Origin: Sphingobium soli
Lineage (GTDB): Bacteria > Pseudomonadota > Alphaproteobacteria > Sphingomonadales > Sphingomonadaceae
Direction of reading: 5' to 3'
Assembly (NCBI RefSeq): GCF_020782245.1
Contig: NZ_JAJGNP010000015.1
Span: 36,492 to 100,491 of the forward strand
DNA length: 64,000 nucleotides
The translations under genes were made by a program, and so were the position numbers. The notes beneath the pieces are model-generated. The model had not been told where the DNA came from. It worked only from the letters and a program-made list of their open reading frames with translations, and did no database searches. Position 1 is the stretch's first letter; every line of letters starts with the position of its first letter. Shown piece after piece: positions 60,482-64,000 of this stretch.

Positions 60482-60886
60482 TCAGATTGCCGGAGGCCCC
60501 CTCAGGGGAGGACGTAGATAAGGCGGTGCTGTCGAGATTCGCAACACCTGCGGGCGCGTGCCGAGCGTCAGCACGAACAGGATGGCCCCTGCCAGCAGGA
60601 TCGGATCCGCCGCAGCGAGCGAGGGTGCCGACAAGCCTGAGAAGGCGCAGGGCTGTTCGGCCTTGCCCTGATGGCCGTCCCCTTCGGACTTCCCGTGCTC
60701 CAGACCGGGGATGGTCATGACCATCGTCATCGGCCCGGTGCCCGAGCAGATGCTGACCACGATCTGGCCGTTCGAGACCGTCGGCATGAACCCGGCCGGC
60801 ATGACGATTTTCATCATCAACGCGAATGCAACCACCGCGCAGGCAAAGGGCCTATTGGCAAAGACAAGGTTACGCAGTCGATGCAC
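60482..60886 (-). CDS. DUF2946 family protein
   Basis: A 134-residue protein with an N-terminal membrane helix (ACAVVAFALMMKIVMPAGFM) followed by PTVSNGQIVVSICSGTGPMT, the short Cys-containing segment of DUF2946, and a second hydrophobic stretch (LAAADPILLAGAILFVLTLG). It has a His/Cys-containing middle and is found next to TonB/PepSY genes that handle iron or copper. It is the promoter-proximal gene of this operon. The start is GTG. Function is unknown. Confidence 0.75.
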   Translation of the reverse strand: MHRLRNLVFANRPFACAVVAFALMMKIVMPAGFMPTVSNGQIVVSICSGTGPMTMVMTIPGLEHGKSEGDGHQGKAEQPCAFSGLSAPSLAAADPILLAGAILFVLTLGTRPQVLRISTAPPYLRPPLRGPPAI

Positions 60887-60988
60887 GGGTTGTGCTCTTA
60901 GTCACCGACCGTGCTTCTGTCATGTGCGAATGACAGTGAGACGAATTGTCCATTTGAAAGAATAGCCGCTTTCACCGGATCCTATCAG

Positions 60989-61732
60989 TTATTGCTTGGA
61001 GATAGCGATGGCGGAAAGGTCTGTTTTCGGATCGACGGGCGCGCCCCTCTGCTTGCGTTCCGAATAGCGATCGACCAGTTGCTGCGCGTGCGGGCGCATC
61101 AGCACGGTGAAGCGTACCAGTTCCTCCATCACGTCTACGATCCGGTCATAATAGCTCGACGGCTTCATGCGGCCCGCTTCATCGAACTCCTTGTACGCCA
61201 TTGCCACGGATGACTGGTTGGGGATCGTGAACATCCGCATCCAGCGGCCGAGCAGGCGCAACGTATTGACCGCGTTGAACGACTGCGATCCTCCCGACAC
61301 TTGCATGACCGCAAGCGTGCGCCCCTGCGTCGGCCGCATCCCTTTCATCTCCAGTGGCAGATGATCGATCTGCGCTTTCATGATGCTGGTGATCTGCCCG
61401 TGCCGTTCCGGGCTGCACCACACCTGTCCCTCCGACCATAGTGAAAGCGCGCGCAATTCATGGACGGCAGGATGATCGTCTCCCGCTACCTGATCGGGCA
61501 GCGGCAGCGTCGAGGGATCGAATATCCGGGTGTCCGCGCCGAACAGACGCAGAAGGCGGGCGGCTTCCTCGACGGCAAGACGGGAGAAGGACCGCTCGCG
61601 CAGGCTGCCATAGAGCAGCAGAATCCGCGGCGCGGGGTTGAGTGCGCCCCGCTCCGATGCGGGCCACTGGTGGATGTAGGCGGGATCGAGCGCGGGCAGG
61701 CTGTCGGCGTCATGGAGATTACGAAGGGGCAT
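60989..61732 (-). CDS. arsH: ArsH organoarsenical/NADPH-dependent FMN oxidoreductase
   Basis: A 247-residue flavodoxin-like protein. [20 protein letters not shown] is the FMN phosphate loop, [20 protein letters not shown] and [20 protein letters not shown] continue the fold, and the length and [20 protein letters not shown] segment match ArsH. ArsH oxidises trivalent methylarsenicals and reduces azo dyes and quinones with NADPH. It begins directly after the arsB stop and is the last gene of arsRCBH. Confidence 0.93.
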   Translation of the reverse strand: MPLRNLHDADSLPALDPAYIHQWPASERGALNPAPRILLLYGSLRERSFSRLAVEEAARLLRLFGADTRIFDPSTLPLPDQVAGDDHPAVHELRALSLWSEGQVWCSPERHGQITSIMKAQIDHLPLEMKGMRPTQGRTLAVMQVSGGSQSFNAVNTLRLLGRWMRMFTIPNQSSVAMAYKEFDEAGRMKPSSYYDRIVDVMEELVRFTVLMRPHAQQLVDRYSERKQRGAPVDPKTDLSAIAISKQ

Positions 61733-63019
61733 TCAGGCCAATCCTATACGCAGGGCGAGCGCCGCAAGGGAGATGAGGAGGACAGGAACGGTAAGCGTGA
61801 AGCCAACCCGGAAATAATAGCCCCACCCGATCCCGATCCCTTTCTGGCCAAGAACGTGGAGCCACAGCAGGGTCGCAAGCGAGCCTATGGGCGTGAGCTT
61901 GGGTCCGAGGTCGCAGCCGATCACATTGGCGTAGATCATGGCGTCCTTCACCGCGCCCGTGGCGTGCGCGGCGTCGATCGACAGTGCCCCCACCAGTACG
62001 GTCGGCATGTTGTTCATGACCGACGACAGGGCCGCCGCGATCATGCCGGTTCCCAGCGCCGCGCCCCATACGCCGCCTTGGGCGATCTGATCGAGCAGTG
62101 CAGCGAGGTGGTCGGTCAACCCGGCATTTCGCAGGCCATAGACGACCAGATACATGCCGAGCGAAAAGATCACGATCTGCCAGGGCGCTTCGCGCACGAC
62201 CCTGCGGGTCATGATGACATGCCCCCTGCCTGCAATCGCGAGCAGCAGGATGGCACCGGCAGCGGCGACGGCGCTGACAGGCACGCCCATCGGTTCAAGC
62301 AGGAAGAAACCGAGCAGCAGCAGCGCCAGCACGATCCATCCAGCGCGGAACGTCGCCGCATCGCGGATCGCCTCACGCGGCGCGCGCAGCGCCGCCACGT
62401 CATAGGTCGCGGGTATGTCGCGCCGGAAAAACAGCATCAGTACGCCCAGCGTCGCGGCGATCGCAGCGAGATCGACCGGAACCATGACGCTGGCATATTC
62501 GCCAAAGCCCAGACCGAAGAAATCGGCCGACACGATGTTGACGAGGTTCGAGACGACCAGTGGCAGGCTCGCCGTATCGGCAATGAACCCGGCGGCCATG
62601 ACGAAGGCGAGCGTGGCCTTGTCGCCATATCCCAGCGCCCGCAACATGGCGATGACGATCGGCGTCAGGATCAGCGCCGCGCCGTCATTGGCAAAGAGGG
62701 CCGAAACGGTCGCGCCCAGCAGCACGACCAGCGCGAACAGGCGGCGACCATTGCCCTTGCCCCATCGGGCGACATGGAGCGCGGCCCATTGGAAAAATCC
62801 GGCTTCATCGAGCAACAGGCTGATGATGATGATTGCGACGAACGTAGCTGTCGCGTTCCAGACAATGCCCCACACCACTGGCACATCGGATAGCGAGACA
62901 ACGCCCAGGAGCAGCGCCACCGCCGCTCCGCCCGATGCACTCCACCCAATGCCGAGGCCCTTTGGTTGCCAAATGACGAGCGTGATCGTGGCAACGAATA
63001 TCAGGACTGCGAGCAGCAT
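61733..63019 (-). CDS. arsB: Arsenite efflux permease (ArsB/ArsB-like)
   Basis: A 428-residue membrane protein with about twelve hydrophobic segments. [60 protein letters not shown] and [20 protein letters not shown] are the characteristic ArsB/NhaD-superfamily hairpins. It exports arsenite by proton motive force. Its start overlaps the arsC stop by one base (TGATG). Confidence 0.93.
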   Translation of the reverse strand: MLLAVLIFVATITLVIWQPKGLGIGWSASGGAAVALLLGVVSLSDVPVVWGIVWNATATFVAIIIISLLLDEAGFFQWAALHVARWGKGNGRRLFALVVLLGATVSALFANDGAALILTPIVIAMLRALGYGDKATLAFVMAAGFIADTASLPLVVSNLVNIVSADFFGLGFGEYASVMVPVDLAAIAATLGVLMLFFRRDIPATYDVAALRAPREAIRDAATFRAGWIVLALLLLGFFLLEPMGVPVSAVAAAGAILLLAIAGRGHVIMTRRVVREAPWQIVIFSLGMYLVVYGLRNAGLTDHLAALLDQIAQGGVWGAALGTGMIAAALSSVMNNMPTVLVGALSIDAAHATGAVKDAMIYANVIGCDLGPKLTPIGSLATLLWLHVLGQKGIGIGWGYYFRVGFTLTVPVLLISLAALALRIGLA

Positions 63020-63447
63020 CAGGCGATGCGCTGGCCCGAGGCATCGACCACTTGCTCGCCATCCTCCTTCGCGAACGCGCCGAGCTGGCCAGTCGGCAGC
63101 AGATCAAGCACGGATTCGGAAGGACGGCACAGCTTCACGCCCAGCGGTGAGACGACCAACGGCCGGTTGATGAGGATCGGGTGCGCCATCATCGCATCGA
63201 TCAATGCATCATCCGACAATGCGGTGTCGCCCAGGCCCAGTTCTGCATAGGGCGTTCCCTTCTCTCGCAGCAGGGCGCGCGCGCCGATCCCGGAGCGGTC
63301 GATCAAATCGACCAGCAGGGCGCGCGAAGGCGGGTTTTTCAGATATTCGATGACATGGGGTTCTATGCCCGCATTGCGGATCATCGCCAGAGTGTTGCGC
63401 GAAGTGCCGCATTCCGGGTTGTGATAGATGATGATGTCGGTTGCCAC
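63019..63447 (-). CDS. arsC: Arsenate reductase (glutaredoxin-linked)
   Basis: A 142-residue ArsC of the R773/Spx superfamily. [20 protein letters not shown] carries the catalytic Cys, [10 protein letters not shown] follows, and [20 protein letters not shown] contains the conserved Arg pair. It reduces arsenate to arsenite with glutathione and glutaredoxin. The start is GTG at 63447, ten bases after arsR. Confidence 0.92.
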   Translation of the reverse strand: MATDIIIYHNPECGTSRNTLAMIRNAGIEPHVIEYLKNPPSRALLVDLIDRSGIGARALLREKGTPYAELGLGDTALSDDALIDAMMAHPILINRPLVVSPLGVKLCRPSESVLDLLPTGQLGAFAKEDGEQVVDASGQRIA

Positions 63448-63457
63448 GATGAATCCT

Positions 63458-63787
63458 TCAGCAACAGGTGAGTTCGGAGACGAGCGGTTCGCAAAGTTCG
63501 GATCGGCCCTGACAGCAGTCTTTGGCCAGAAAGAGGATCAGCCCCTTCAGTGCGCTGATGTTGGCCCGCTGGATTTGCTGGCGACCGCGCTTTTCCGACA
63601 GGACGAGTCCGGCTTTCGCGAGCACAGCCAAATGGGTCGAGAATGTGCTTTGGGTCAGCCCTGACGCTTCGACCAGTTGTCCGGTGGAGAGGCCATGAGG
63701 TTCGTGGCGGACAAGAAGGCGAAAGGCATCAAGCCTGGTGGGATGCGCCAGCGCACCGAGAATTTCGAGGGAGACATCGGTTTCCAT
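63458..63787 (-). CDS. arsR: ArsR family arsenite-responsive repressor
   Basis: A 109-residue winged-helix protein: LEILGALAHPTRLDAFRLLV, then GLSTGQLVEASGLTQSTFST as the helix-turn-helix, HLAVLAKAGLVLSEKRGRQQ as the wing. The ELCVCDL metal site of the E. coli type is absent; instead the C-terminus has DCCQGRSELCEP and TCC, a Cys cluster like that of the Acidithiobacillus ferrooxidans ArsR. Arsenite binding should release it from the operators just upstream. Confidence 0.9.
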   Translation of the reverse strand: METDVSLEILGALAHPTRLDAFRLLVRHEPHGLSTGQLVEASGLTQSTFSTHLAVLAKAGLVLSEKRGRQQIQRANISALKGLILFLAKDCCQGRSELCEPLVSELTCC

Positions 63788-63789
63788 AC

Positions 63790-63843
63790 ATCGGAATTAT
63801 CTGATAGAATTGGTGAGGTCAAGACGCATCGGAATTTTCCGAT
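63790..63843 (-). promoter_or_regulatory. Twin ArsR operator sites
   Basis: Two similar 16-base inverted repeats: ATCGGAATTATCTGAT (63790-63805) and ATCGGAATTTTCCGAT (63828-63843), 38 bases apart and directly before the arsR start. The second has perfect 7-base arms. They are presumed ArsR binding sites overlapping the ars promoter. Confidence 0.7.
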
Positions 63844-63925
63844 AAGTTACCGAACGTTGACATCCTAGGCCGAAGCGTTCTCGCGAAGGGCTGGTTTCGG
63901 CGAAGACTGCCATTGATGGCCGCGC

Positions 63926-64000
63926 TGTTGATTTCCACTGAGAAGTGACCCGGGTTTTCCATCGAGAAGTGACCCGTCTGCGGATTATGTTTCGGGTGTC
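63926..64000 (+). mobile_element. Probable IS21-family terminus (runs off the window)
   Basis: TGTTGATTTCCACTGAGAAG begins the segment, and the unit GAGAAGTGACCCG occurs twice, 25 bases apart (63940 and 63965). A TG start with tandem copies of such a unit is the usual form of IS21-family ends. No transposase gene is visible, so the family is a recognition call only. Confidence 0.55.

Noticed and set aside
61460..62893. Open frame of 477 codons on the plus strand
   Set aside because: It is antisense to arsH and arsB, both intact with clear motifs; the protein is low-complexity and Arg/Gln-rich.
1..64000. CRISPR arrays, tRNA or rRNA genes, replication origin
   Set aside because: No regularly spaced repeats, no tRNA-like cloverleaf sequence, no rRNA and no iteron or DnaA-box cluster were noticed on reading through; short or degenerate ones could have been missed without software.

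Overview
The window looks like accessory chromosome or plasmid DNA of a GC-rich alphaproteobacterium, most likely a member of the Sphingomonadaceae. Supporting signs are paired TonB receptors, a LOV-HTH regulator, a probable EcfG-type promoter, NasS/NasT control of nitrate assimilation, and insertion sequences of the IS66, IS3 and IS630 families plus a probable IS21-type end. No tRNA, rRNA, CRISPR array or replication origin was seen. The taxonomic call is inference from gene content; no database was searched.

Layout. 1-8.0 kb: the 5' end of ribB, then a catabolic cluster (acyl-CoA ligase, two luciferase-like flavin monooxygenases, a crotonase, an SMP-30 lactonase, two TetR regulators). 8.4-16 kb: an intact-looking IS66 element with an 8-bp target duplication; a GH35-like glycosidase gene broken by an IS407-group IS3 element (4-bp duplication) and by two frameshifts; and a secreted DUF1593 protein. 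16.3-26.1 kb: a ParDE toxin-antitoxin pair, a short tyrosine recombinase and (at 25.6 kb) its decayed paralogue. Between them lie an IclR regulator with an ABM-VOC fusion and an EthD protein, a PadR/HAAS/CPBP operon, and an amidohydrolase next to a LytS/LytTR two-component pair.

26.3-37.3 kb: a complete assimilatory nitrate locus in the order nasT, nasS, nitrate transporter, porin, nirB, nirD, nasA, cobA. The transporter and nirB are each preceded by a leader RNA that looks like an ANTAR-target hairpin pair followed by an intrinsic terminator. An IS3 element abuts cobA and supplies its stop codon. 38.6-43 kb: a histidine phosphatase, a groEL remnant, a LOV-HTH regulator and a PAS-PAS hybrid kinase, followed by an IS630 element.

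44.4-50.7 kb: seven minus-strand genes that all overlap (three clear glycosyltransferases, a GT28-like transferase, an acyl-CoA dehydrogenase homologue, a PIG-L deacetylase and a NodS-like methyltransferase). This is the best candidate for an undescribed system: it has the parts to build a glycoconjugate carrying a de-N-acetylated, methylated amino sugar. 51.2-53.5 kb: a multiply frameshifted katE and a small CsbD-like gene behind an EcfG-type promoter. 54-61 kb: a metal-uptake operon (DUF2946, PepSY protein, two TonB receptors, esterase). 61-63.8 kb: an arsRCBH operon with twin operators, followed by a probable IS21-type end at the right edge.

The window mixes working operons with remnants. 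Four genes (GH35-like, katE, groEL fragment, second integrase) and IS66 tnpA carry frameshifts or deletions. At least two frameshifts sit in homopolymer runs, so sequencing error must be excluded before they are called real.
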